Below are positions 35,619 to 47,200 of a stretch of DNA of 64,000 nucleotides, one piece after another (the first letter of the stretch is position 1; the number at the start of each line of letters is the position of its first letter). The translations under genes were made by a program, and so were the position numbers. The stretch lies in the NCBI GenBank assembly GCA_022570795.1, contig JAKUDP010000010.1, forward strand, positions 1 to 64,000, in the 5' to 3' direction. The notes under the pieces were generated by a model. The model saw only the letters and a list, made by a program, of their open reading frames with translations. It was not told the origin of the DNA and did not search any database. This DNA comes from Sphaerulina vaccinii (taxonomy: Eukaryota; Ascomycota; Dothideomycetes; Mycosphaerellales; Mycosphaerellaceae).

Positions 35619-36926
35619 AGCAACTCCGCCGAAGCGACCAAAATGTAGAAGACCGGTGTATCTTAGCAGCTTCCTCTTCTAGCACAACCATGCAGCTCGC
35701 ACAATTCTCTGCGGTCGGTAATATGCTTCAGTCGCTGTGCCGAGAGTGTGGTTGGTGTTTGCCGAGCGAGGTGTTTGAAGAAAGCGGACCCTCCGAGCTT
35801 CAGTTGCGGTATTATTGTTTCTTTCGTAGCTAGGCAGCCCGAGACCGACGAAGAAAGGTCGGGTTGTGACGGTCAGCAGAATGGGCGTCTCGTTTGTGTG
35901 GTTGGAAGCTCGACGAGTGGTGTCGGTTGGGTTGGTGACATTCGTGTTAAATCATCATCAATTCAATTGCCACAGAAATCACACTTGCGGGGCCGTGTTT
36001 TTCCGTCGCTGTGCCAAACTGTACCACTGCATCCAGATGCCGTCCATCTCGGTGGTATCCCCAGTGCCTATGATGACCACGCTGCCATTGCATGCAATCT
36101 GTTCTCAGGAGAGATGAAGCCACTTCTGACATACCGCGATGAAATATGTATTTCCCCTGTCAAGTGAGCTCGCGCGCGTGTGAGCCCCGCTCCCTCTGTT
36201 GCTGCTGCTTGAACTCATCATAAGAACACTTCGGATGCAGTGATAGGAAGTCGTATGAAAGTGCGAACCGATATGAATGTAGAGGTGATCGTCCGCATGC
36301 GCAAGGAAGTCAGCACTACTCATCACAGAGCATATCTAGCTTATCTCAGCACATTCACAAATCTTGATTTGCTTTGTGCCAGCACAGGCAAAACCTAGTC
36401 TGGAGGATAAGGCTGTACAACGCATGCATACATTATCTTCTTGAACGAAGAAGAGATTAGCAGGACCTGAAAGGCTTCCTACTCCAATAGTGAGATCATG
36501 GCATGTATTGATGATTATGGGAACTCTATTGTGACTTCGTACATCTGATGGATTATCTGCGGGTAGCGATGACATGGAAGAGGTTGTGCCATATACATGT
36601 GACGCATCGTGAAGTTTGCAAGGAGCTTTTAAAAGATATTACACGCCGTGATGGTCGCAAAATGTGGTCTCCTGGATGGCATACAGTAGAATCTTCTAGT
36701 CTTGTCTGTCTTGCTTACGCTCTACTGTCTTGCTGCGAACAGCAACCCAAGCGGCATAGTCGGCGATCGATATGGAGAGGGCAATAATGATAGCAAGAAG
36801 CACTGTGTGCAGAACCCCAGGGGGCAGCCACCCAGATATACCACAGCACGCATTATGCTCCGTGTCTCAGAGGGTCTGCAATTGTCATCGAGGCCAATCT
36901 GGTGTAATATCGTTCCAGCTCGAAGC
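35619..36926. other. long intergenic region upstream of PFK2, no supported gene
   Basis: About 1.3 kb holding the PFK2 promoter on the minus strand. Short frames exist (for example 35,748-36,167 on the plus strand) but none has family support. A run of alternating Pur/Pyr (gctcgcgcgcgtgtgagc) lies at about 36,170. Confidence 0.4.
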
Positions 36927-37418
36927 CTAGCAAACTTGTCTGTTCAAGGCCGTACCCTGGCAAGAGTCGCTAATCCTTCGTTCCAGAGCAATTGTCTTGC
37001 TAAGGTCAAGCGTAACATCCATCGCGAGTCCAGTTTCGGATATGGCTTCGGTCAAGTCGCAAATATTCACGCTCATTGGATCTTTCAGGTCCCAGTCTGC
37101 ACATAGCATCATCAACGCTGCGAGCAATGCAGTGTTGCTAACAGTGACTTGACCCTCGTGTGTGCTCGACTGAGGAATGAGGCTATCGCGGTTATCTTGT
37201 GCACAGAATCTCTGGACGAGTTCTATCTTGGCTCGTAACGGAGTAGAGAGCCTCTTGGACTTGGTTGTATTGGCCAAAGATGGCGGCAATGGTGCTGTTA
37301 TTGCGCTTTGCATTCGTTTCTTTAGTCGTATAGTTGCAGAGATTGCGTCCTGGCCGCCAGCCTGGACAGCACTTTTGGCGGGCGAGTTCTGTAGCTTCCG
37401 CTTGGCCATCGTGACCAT
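36927..37418 (-). CDS. hypothetical small basic protein
   Basis: An open frame of 163 aa starting MVTMAKRKLQNSPAK, with Lys/Arg-rich N-terminus (IRLKKRMQSA, TKSKRLSTPLRAKIELVQRF) and a more hydrophobic middle (TVSNTALLAALMMLCADWDLKDP). The RAKIELVQRFC...STHEGQVTVSNTALLAALMMLCADWDL stretch reads like a real helical domain rather than noise. I do not recognise the family. No intron is needed. It is transcribed away from TOM1. Start could also be Met4. The call rests only on length, composition and plausibility. Confidence 0.45.
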   Translation of the reverse strand: MVTMAKRKLQNSPAKSAVQAGGQDAISATIRLKKRMQSAITAPLPPSLANTTKSKRLSTPLRAKIELVQRFCAQDNRDSLIPQSSTHEGQVTVSNTALLAALMMLCADWDLKDPMSVNICDLTEAISETGLAMDVTLDLSKTIALERRISDSCQGTALNRQVC

Positions 37419-38239
37419 GTCGACGAGTAACGCAGGTCGCGCCCATCTTTATATCCATTACTTACCGTATACAAAGATCGTCGCATGCGGTATCAACTCG
37501 CATGCCGCACCGCACAAAGAGTGACAATCGGACAAAGTGCATCTTCGATAACCGTGCAAGTACGCTCCCTAATTCCGTCCATGTTAGTGGAATGCCTTCG
37601 TGGAGTTCTCGGGACCATGGTCATCGAGAGCCGCCTCGAACGTGGACGTAGGTGATGTGGTGTTGTAGGACAGGCGGTCGATGCCACGTTCAAAGACGTC
37701 AAGTGAAACACTCCCGCGCGGCTGGTCCGAGCTCCTCCATCAGGCAAGTAAGTCTTGAACTAGACACAGCTCGAACTTGAACTTCCATCACTGTCTTCTG
37801 ACACAATTTCCATTTCGTGCTTGAAGACTGGCGCATATCCGTTCCTCTTTCGAATCACCACGGAAACCAGCTGTTCATTCAAGGCAGCAACGAGGTTGCC
37901 GTCCGTGCCTTCCCCGGTGAAGACTTCCAAAACTACGGACCTTTCAACTGCACCTCTTTCGACCGACCACTACCACGCAACGAGCCTGCAACCTCGTTGA
38001 CGTTCCACGACCACCTTTCTCATCACCGCCCATACACCATCTCGAGATCATTTCCGCCATCACCGACACCGCCATCGCCACCGCATACACCGAAGTTGTG
38101 CGCATTTCATGAGCTCTGAATAATCTCAATAGATGGTCACCTGCTTCTGGTGACGATTTCAGAATCTGTCTAGGCAGCCGAAAGCCGGCAGAGTACAGCT
38201 TCAAGTTGCAGGACCGCGTGCTTCGCGGCGCCTGGCGCT
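37419..38239. promoter_or_regulatory. TOM1 upstream region and leader
   Basis: About 820 bp between divergent genes. It contains a 100-codon open frame at 37,817-38,119 on the plus strand, ending 120 bp before the TOM1 ATG, which could act as an upstream ORF if transcribed; it has no family resemblance. A C-rich, A/C-biased patch lies at about 38,040-38,095. Confidence 0.4.
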
Positions 38240-41200
38240 ATGGGGAGGATCAAGAAGGTCGCTACTGAGCGGCACACTGCCACGCTCTCACCTTTTGTGG
38301 GTGACTTCGTCAAGCAGTGTACAGAGGTGCCGCTTCATCAACTGCCTGCGCAGCTTGAGACCTTTCCTCAGCACTGGCCATTACCGCGTGGCGATCTATA
38401 CCACTGGATACCTTTGCTGGACCGATTCGATCATGTCCTCGAGTTGTTCAACAAGGAGTACGCGCTCAACGAGGGCCCGCAGACACAGCCGTTCGAGAGA
38501 CGAGTGCTGGAAAAGGGTGATGCTGAGGAAAATATGCCATATTCCGCTGCTGGCGGCCAGGCACAGGAGCTTGATGCAGCAGGCTACTCGATGGAAGGAG
38601 ACCGAGAGCTTGTGGAAGCTGTTCTCCGCTTCACACGACTGTTGCTTGAGCATTGCGGCAACCGGAGCTTGTACGCCAGTAGCACACACATCAACGATCT
38701 GCTTCACACCACGTCATTAAGCCTGCTTCAGCTGTGCTTGCGTTTAGGCCTTCGACTTGCCCAGCGCTACCAGGTCGCTCGATATAAGAATCATAACCCG
38801 ACGCACCAAGCTATGCTTTTTGCCAATCACTACAACATAAACCTTGACAACTTGCACAGGATCGCCATGCCATTTCCGAAGCCGCAAAATGCAGTGAACA
38901 GCTTGGCACAGACTCCTGGTAAAGCAAAGGACAAGGTCGCTCAGGTCCCTTCTTTCGTTCCAACAGATCTTGTCTCAATCGCCAAAGATCCATTGCCAGC
39001 GTCTGTCCGCAAGGAGATCTCTGCCGTTACTATGAGCTATTACGAACAGATGCAACCGGTTGCGTCTTCTGGGCTGGTGTCACAAGCAAGCGAGTCTTTG
39101 CCTGCAACACCCACGCCAGCGAGACGGACATCCAATCTAGGGCCTTCACGCGACCGACCTTCAGGAGCCGACAGAACTCCCTCGAATGACGGCGTATCTC
39201 CCGTCCTCAGCAAAGGTCGTGACACCGATACACTTACGTCGACCGCGCCAAAGCTGTTCCAAATCTCGTCCACCGAGGTTGCACAGTCGTCGGCGTGGTC
39301 TCTGGTCAAGGAGTACATGACCAGCGTTCCCAATGAAATGCGATACGAACTGCTTAATCGCATTCGCATTGCGAAGGCATTTGCTTCGCCTGAGACGAAT
39401 GCCCAGGAGATACTCGAGATCCGACTACTCGCGATTGCAAATCTAGCATATGCTCTTAGCGAGAGTAAGCTTCAGGAGCGTGTGGGTATACCAGACGCCG
39501 AGGAGCCCAGGAGATTCCATCTTGCTCAGCAGCTTTGCGACTTGTTGCAGCCAGCATCAAACGGCCAGACAGCCTTGACTCTGCAAACGGAAACCACGAT
39601 CATCATGACTTTGGAGGCGCTGACCAAGAGTCGACACAAGGTATCCGAAGTGGCAGATGCTCTGACCATTTCGGTCAACCACGGCGTGCTGTATTATGAG
39701 CTGCGCAAGGTCGTGACCACACTAGCCGGCCAGCAGAGCCCTGACAAGACGGCTGAGCTCGAGGAGAGCAAGTGGCGCGATGCAGTCTTCGACTTAATCA
39801 ATAGTCTGCTTCAGTCTAACGCGCAAGCTCGCTATGGAGAGAAGATGGTGGCCGCTGGTATCATGGGCATACTGGTAGAAGCGCTCGGTCTACGCACTGC
39901 TCGCGCTGAGCGCTTTTACGAACGCATTCTTCAGTTCTTCGACAGCTTCATACACGGCATTGCCAGCGCCTTTGAGACATTGGCGGAGATCAAGGGTCTC
40001 GATACCATTGCAGCTCTGACAGCCTTCCAGGTCGAGACGGCCCTTCAGCAGGCGAGCAACGGAAATGGGCTCCCGCAGTCGCACAAGTCCAAAGTGGTTG
40101 ACTACGACATTCCTTTTTACCAACAATCCACATTGCGCCAGATATTCAAGAATACTGTGCACATGTTTGAACACAACACCGGAGGTCACGATCGCCTGCT
40201 TAGGAATCTCATCGACACCCCACAGATCCTCGGTGCTTTGCGTAGCGTGATCGAGAACTCGCCAATTTTCGGTGCCAATGTTTGGAGTGGTGCTGTCAAC
40301 ATCGTCAGCAGCTTCATTCACAACGAGCCTACGAGTTACCAAGTGATCGGCGAAGCTGGATTGAGTAGGAGTTTCTTGGAGTCAGTGACTGGCCAGAAAG
40401 TTCCTGATGAACTGCCGTCGCCAGGCGAGATCGTGTCTACATCCGAGACGGCCAGCATCGGGAGAGACGCCACTGGTCAGCCCACTTATCCATCTATTCC
40501 TGGCATTCTACCTGTCGGCGAGGTCCTCGTTGACATCCCGACAGCTTTCGGTGCAATCTGTCTCAATGAGAATGGGATGCAGCTTTTCCAGGCATCTGGA
40601 GCGCTTGTTAAGTACTTCGACATATTTCTTTCTCCAACACACGTTCGTGCTATGGAGGAAGAAGGTCAGACTGCGACCACGATTGGGCATTCTTTCGACG
40701 AGCTGGCGCGTCATCACCCACCGCTCAAGAATCAGATCATGTCAGCGGTGTTCAACATGCTCAAGCGTCTCAAAGAGCTCACTGCCATCTTGTCAGAGGG
40801 CAGACAGGCTGGCGCCAAGCTGTGGGAGCATGTTGATGGCAAGCTAGTCATTAGCGGTGGCAGTGCTGCCCTCACACGTGCTGCTCAAGGCGCCACAGAT
40901 CAGTCCAGGTCCAGCGGAACCATCGAAGACGATGGCTCGGAAGATGAGCGAGAGCGTGCGCCTGCCGTACCATATCTCAGCGCTGCTTACAAGTTTCTGG
41001 AAGGATTTAATCACAACAATACCATGTGCGCCATGTTTTGCGAGGAGTCGGGCACTGAACTGCTCCTTGACATCGCGATGAGTCCAGGCATTCCGTACGA
41101 CGTGGTTCTTTTTCCGTTATTCGGCAAGCTTACGCAAGTGCTAAAGACCATGTGTGAAGCCAAAGCTGCCTTAGTGTTGCCGAGCATCATCAAACGAACT

Positions 41201-44200
41201 CAACAAGCGACCAGCAGTCTCAAGGCATTCATGAGCATCGATAGCCGGAGTAGCTCCTTCTCAGGCTTTCTGGATGTCTCCCAGCCCAGAACGTCAACCT
41301 TCCCAGATGATGCAAACGGGACCGCTATCGTGAAAGCCCTTCTCGACACGCACATACTGTGTAATATCTTGGCTCGCACACTTGCACCACCTCCATACAC
41401 CTTACGACATGGCAGTCAGACCAACCACCTCTTCAACAGTTACAACTTCACAGATGTCTACATTGAGCTTGTTGACGATCTCAGCAAGTTACATGCAGCA
41501 TGTAGCTGGGAAGGTCTGCTCATGCTTCGCGACATGCCGGACCAAATCATGAGCAAGACTGACCCTAGTACGTTGAGCGGGCGTCGTGTAGATGTCAATG
41601 GACATGTTGAGTTCGCCCCTGATCGCAACGACTCCTCCCGCCCTGGGCTGAGCACTCCCACCGCACAGAGTTCTGAAGAAGGTCAATCGCGTGAGTCTGT
41701 TCTTGGGATCAAGAATTCGCGTACCATCCGATATCTTCTGAGCCAGGTACCCTTGGGCATTGAGTCGTTCTACCACTCACTTGGTCAGGCTATTGTGACG
41801 AAGCGAAGCGATCCTGTTGTCAAACAGCACGCCATTCTCGTTGCTGAACACCTTGCACAAGCCATCATTTGGGCGCTTGACTTCAGACGCAACGAGAAAC
41901 ACGAAGAAATCATGGAGATCAAGTACATCTGCCAAGTGCTAAAGATGATTGGTCGTATGCTTCTTCGCAACTCGTACTCCATGGAAACGTTTGGCGCTAA
42001 AGAGGCTTTGACGCTGGTCATGACAAAGTTCTACACTGCAGGCGGCTTTGAAAAGTTGAACGAACGGCTGGATCGGTACGTGCAGCTTCTGGTCGAGCAG
42101 AACGATAAGGTGGATGCTTCTGTCAAAGACGTCATCGCGGCCATGTTGACATTCTATGGCTATGTTGTGAAGTCGAAGTGCATCACCGAAGCCGGTCAGT
42201 CCAGCATCATTGCGCTCAGAGATCACACTCAACCAGACTACTTCCAGCCCGGTCAATTTCTCGTCGAGATTAGACGTGCTGTACTGCCAGCGGTCAGTAA
42301 GATATGGCACTCTGACCACATCGACAAATTTAGCAAAGCAAATGTGGAATCTGTTGTGAGTATTTTGAAACAGGTACTGAAAGCCGAAGGTGAAGAGCGC
42401 GCGGTCAAGCGTAGCGAGAATGCCAGCAGGCGTGTGCTCGCTCACAAGCCTGAATTCAAGCTTCGAAGCACTGCAGGCCTGAAGGAGTTGACAGACGCAG
42501 GCTTCGACACCACCCTCGCCAGGGAGGCGCTCTATCGATGCTGCGGCAGAGGCGTCCCTTACGCTGGAGCCGAAGCTTATTGCCGATTGAGGCAGAAAGA
42601 TCCTCGCGTTCCACGCTTCCCGATACCCGAGGGAGAGCCTGTAGCAGGCGGCGAGCGTCCTCAATCTGATGCTCAAACTCAAACGTCGACTACTCTTGAA
42701 GACCCCGACAGGAGTGGGCATGAAGCTCCGGACAATGATGATGATGATCGTGGCGGCCTACACCCTGACTCACTCACGCTGGGTCCAGATGGTCACACTC
42801 GCCTCGTTCTCTCTTCTGACGATACTGCCTCAGAAGACGAATCCGGGTCGCTAGGACCTATTCCCGATGATATGCAACTCGATCCAAACGATCTTGTTGC
42901 GGCTATTGGAAACCCTGGAGCTCTCGACATTCTGCAGTCCATGGCTCCACCTCAGGCAGGACTACAGGCTAAGGACATACATCAACCTTTTGTCACTGTC
43001 GACGACCTCAATGACGATCGCGAAAAGCTTCGCGAGAATCTCATTGATCAATGCCTCAACGTGCTTAGCACCCAGGATGGTCTTACCTTTGAGCTAGCTG
43101 ACCTGATTCAAGCGGCAGTGGCGAAAGCTGGCGACGGTGCGAATCCTCGAGCAGACATTGGAACGACGTTGGTGTCTTCGTTGTTGTCATTGCAGGGAGA
43201 GGAGCCCAGCCCTGAATCTGGCAAGAAGATACACGCATATGCTCACCTGGTTGCACTCATCCTGCAGGATCGCGACTTCTTCGATTCCACATTGGACGAG
43301 CTCAAGGACAGTTTTGATAGTCTTGTGAATTGGGTGAAGCTGGAACCCGAACAGAAGACAGAGGACGCTCCGTGGATCGAAATGATTCTGTTGATCATCG
43401 AGCGCGTACTTGCAGAGGACGAACAGCCGATGGAGATTACGTGGGCTCCACCGCCTGCTGAGGATCCTCTGAAACCCCTGCCCGAGCTCACGCAGCCAGA
43501 ACCTGTAGTTTCGCCCGAATTGCGTGCACAGCTTTTCGACGCTCTCGAAGGACTGTTGCCAAAAGTAGGAAAGCACAAGTCCTTGGCACTCTCAGTCTGC
43601 CGTGTCCTCGTTGTCCTGACGCGAACTCGAGACCTGGCCATGCGACTCAGTGCTAAGCAAACATTGGGAAAGCTCTTCCTCATGGTACGACAACTTGGAG
43701 CACCTCTCGACGACAAGCTGCAGGCCTCCTTCTTGCTGATTTTGCGACACATCGTCGAGGATGACCAGACCGTGCGGCAGATCATGAGAGCTGAGATTAG
43801 GGTAGCATTCGACAATCATCGTTCGTCTCGAGCCATGGATACCACGTCATATACTCGCAACCTCTACCACCTGGCGATCCGAAACCCACAAGCCTTTGTT
43901 GATGTTACACAAGAAATGCTCGAAGTCAGCCGATATGATGGCAATCCGAACCGTGGTCAACAGCTCGGTCTCAAGAAGCCAGCATCGCCACCGCCCGAGC
44001 CCATACAAACAACCGAAGCTTCTGCAGCATTGGAGACAGTTGCTCCACCGCCTGAAGGCCAGAAAGCCACTGAGGCGAAGATGCCCAGTGTGGAAGTTTC
44101 TGACGGCGTCGTGCAATTCTTATTACGCGAACTTTCGTCTTACAGAGAGGTGGCAGATCCAGTGTCTGGTAGCAGGGAACCTCAACCAGAGAAGCCGGCC

Positions 44201-47200
44201 GAGAGCGCGTCTATCGATGCAGCCCTTGACATCGAGATGGCTGATGTCTCTCCGGCAATGGCAGATGCAAGTTTCGCAAAGCCGCTTGATGCGAAGAACG
44301 AGAAACCAGCGTTCAAGGCAGAGGACCACACGATCTACATCTACCGCTGTTTCCTTCTGCAGTGCCTCGCAGAGCTTGTGGCTTGCTACAATCGTTCCAA
44401 GCTTGAGTTCATCAACTTCTCGCGCAAGCCTGATGCTCAGCCAGCGACACCATCGAAGCCACGCTCTGGCACACTCAACTATCTCCTCAACGTACTTCTT
44501 CCGGTCGGTACCCTCGAGCACAAAGACGATATCGTACATCGCAAGAGAGCTGCTACATCAAGCTGGACGGTCAATGTCCTGGTGTCATTGTGTACAAAGA
44601 CGCAGGAGCGACAGTCGAGTGGTCAGCCTTCTTTCGACTCAGTTGAGTTTGAGGAGCAGGAGCCGGAGCTCACGTATGTGCGGAAGTTTGTACTCGAGCA
44701 CGCCTTGCGCTCATTCAGAGAAGCCACTGCTTCCTCCGAGCCGCTTGATCAACGTTACTCGCGCCTGCTGTCACTTGGCGAGCTATTCAACAGAATCCTC
44801 AATGGCAAGGTGGATCTGCAGAGATCTAACGTCGTCGCTGCTGGAACATTCTCAGCTCATCAACAGATCGGTCGACTCATGTATGAGAAGAACTTCATCG
44901 GGGCTCTTACATCAGCAATAGCAGAGCTGGATCTCAATTTCCCTCACGCAAAGCGTGCCGTCAAGTACATATTGGGTCCTTTGAAGCAACTCACAGAACT
45001 GGGTGTCACTCTCAGCCAAAGCTCAGATATTTCATCTGCAGGTCCCGGAACCAGTACTGATGACGACGAGATTTCATCGGCCACATCAGTTTCTGACATG
45101 GACGAGGAGCGCGAGCAGACGCCAGACCTTCTCCGCAACACGACTTTGGGCGAGGATGATGACGAGTCTGACGATGATGAGGACGACGATGAAGATGGCA
45201 TGGAGTATGACGAGTACGATGAGGAGATGGAGTACGACGAAGAGGATATGCCTGAGCATGGAGATGTGGTCAGCGACGAAGATGAAGATGGCCTAGGAGA
45301 TATGGGCGATATCGAAGGTCGACCAGGAGACATCGATATGGATATCGATGCCATGGAAGAAGATGAGGATGACGACGAAGATTCTGGTGATTCCGACGAC
45401 GATGACGACGATGATGAAGGAGACGATGATGAGGACATGGACCAAGGATATGAGCATGCACACATGGAAGAAGTGACTGGAGATGATGAGAATGGCAGCA
45501 TGGATGAGCACGACGCTGACGACTGGGAAGAAGAAGGTCTGGTGTTCGACGGCCACGATGTCGTTGTCGATGGTGGTTCCCCGCATGGTGGACCACTTGA
45601 GCATCTCGGGCATGTGCTCGGAGTCGATGATCCATCAGAAGCTGGCGATCATGACCATGGACATCTGGTCAGAATAGACATGGGTGATGGCGAAGAAGAA
45701 TTCTTCGAGGACGAGATGCCTCCAGAGGACGACGAGGACGAAGAAGAGGGCGACTATGGAGAAGACATTGTCTACGAGCCAGAGATCGAGGACGATGAGG
45801 ACGAAGACGCAGATGGAGGCTGGGCATGGGACATACAGCCACCTGCTGCAGTGCTCCGTGGTGCACCGCACCATCATCATCATGGTCATGGTCATGGTCA
45901 TGGTCATGGTCATATTCATCGTGGTGGCTTCAACGAAATGCTCGGCATGATGAATGATCCTCTGCGTCCAGTGGGCATCCGATCTCATCGCGCCACACCC
46001 AACGCACGCGACGAAGAAGGCGTCAATCCGCTGCTCCAGAGATCTAGTGGTCAACGTGCAGAGCGAGATCCGCTTGAGGTAGCCGCTGGTCGCCTGGGCT
46101 CACGTCGCACCTTCCTACCACGTGCAGGTCCAGAAGCGATTCTTCAGGAGTTAGTCGCTACAGTGGGGCCTAACGTCGGTGGACATGGGCTCATCAATGT
46201 CAATGTGGACGCTGCTGCCCTGCCAGGTCTTGAAGGTCTTGGGCAGACGTTCACTCTTCACACGAGAGCAGGTGGACAGGCCTTGGTTGACATTGATCAC
46301 ACCCGACCCCTTCGCGAACAATTCGGCAACTTGATTGATGGTCGACGCTGGGCAGAGATGATGCCTGGTGGACGCCTGCCGGAACGTGGCAGTACTGGCA
46401 ACGAAGAGGCCCAAGCTGTGGAGTGTCGGCTAAGTTCCACTGCCACCCGGTGGCAAGAGGAGGCTCGCATGCTCTTCCCGGGCAAATTTCACGAGAAAGC
46501 GACTCGGGTCATCAACATGCTTCTTCGCGCATTGGTACCAGCTGCCATGGAAGCCAAGCGGGTGCGAGATAAAGAAGACGCGGAGCGCAAGGCTGCTGCA
46601 GAGAAGGCCGAGAAAGAGGCCCGCATGAAAGCCGAGGCTGAACAAGCCAAGAAAGATGCACAGGAGAAGAAGGAGCGAGAAGAGCGAGAGGCCATCGAGC
46701 GTGCTGAACAAGAGGCACACGCTCGTGAGCAGGCTGAGCAGGCCGCAGCCGCAGACGAAGCTGAAGAGTCCACCGGTATGGAGGGTGTCGAACAAGCTCA
46801 AGACGGGTCGGCGGAAGAACCTCAGATTGAAGCGGCCGCAAGCGAGCCTGCACCAGCGGGACCACGCATCACAATCAGTATTCGCGGTCGTGAGCTCGAC
46901 ATCACTACACTTGGAATTGATCGCGAGTACATTGAGGCTCTACCAGAGGAAATGAGAGAAGAAGTCATCATGGCGCAATTTGCCGAGCAGCGTTCTCAAG
47001 CTGTCCAGTCTGGAGAGCCACAGAGCGAGATCAGCCGAGAGTTCCTCGAGGCTCTGCCTCAAGATATCCAGCAGGAGCTGTTGAGATCAGAACAACACGA
47101 GCGTCGTCGTCGCGAGCGGGATGAGGAACGTCGTCGTAGAGCTCAAGAAGGTGGTCAGCCAGCTGCTGCTGCCGTACAAGCAGAGGACATGAACAATGCT

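Noticed and set aside
41939..42721. 260-codon minus-strand frame inside TOM1
   Set aside because: It lies fully within the conserved TOM1 ORF and is a codon-bias shadow.
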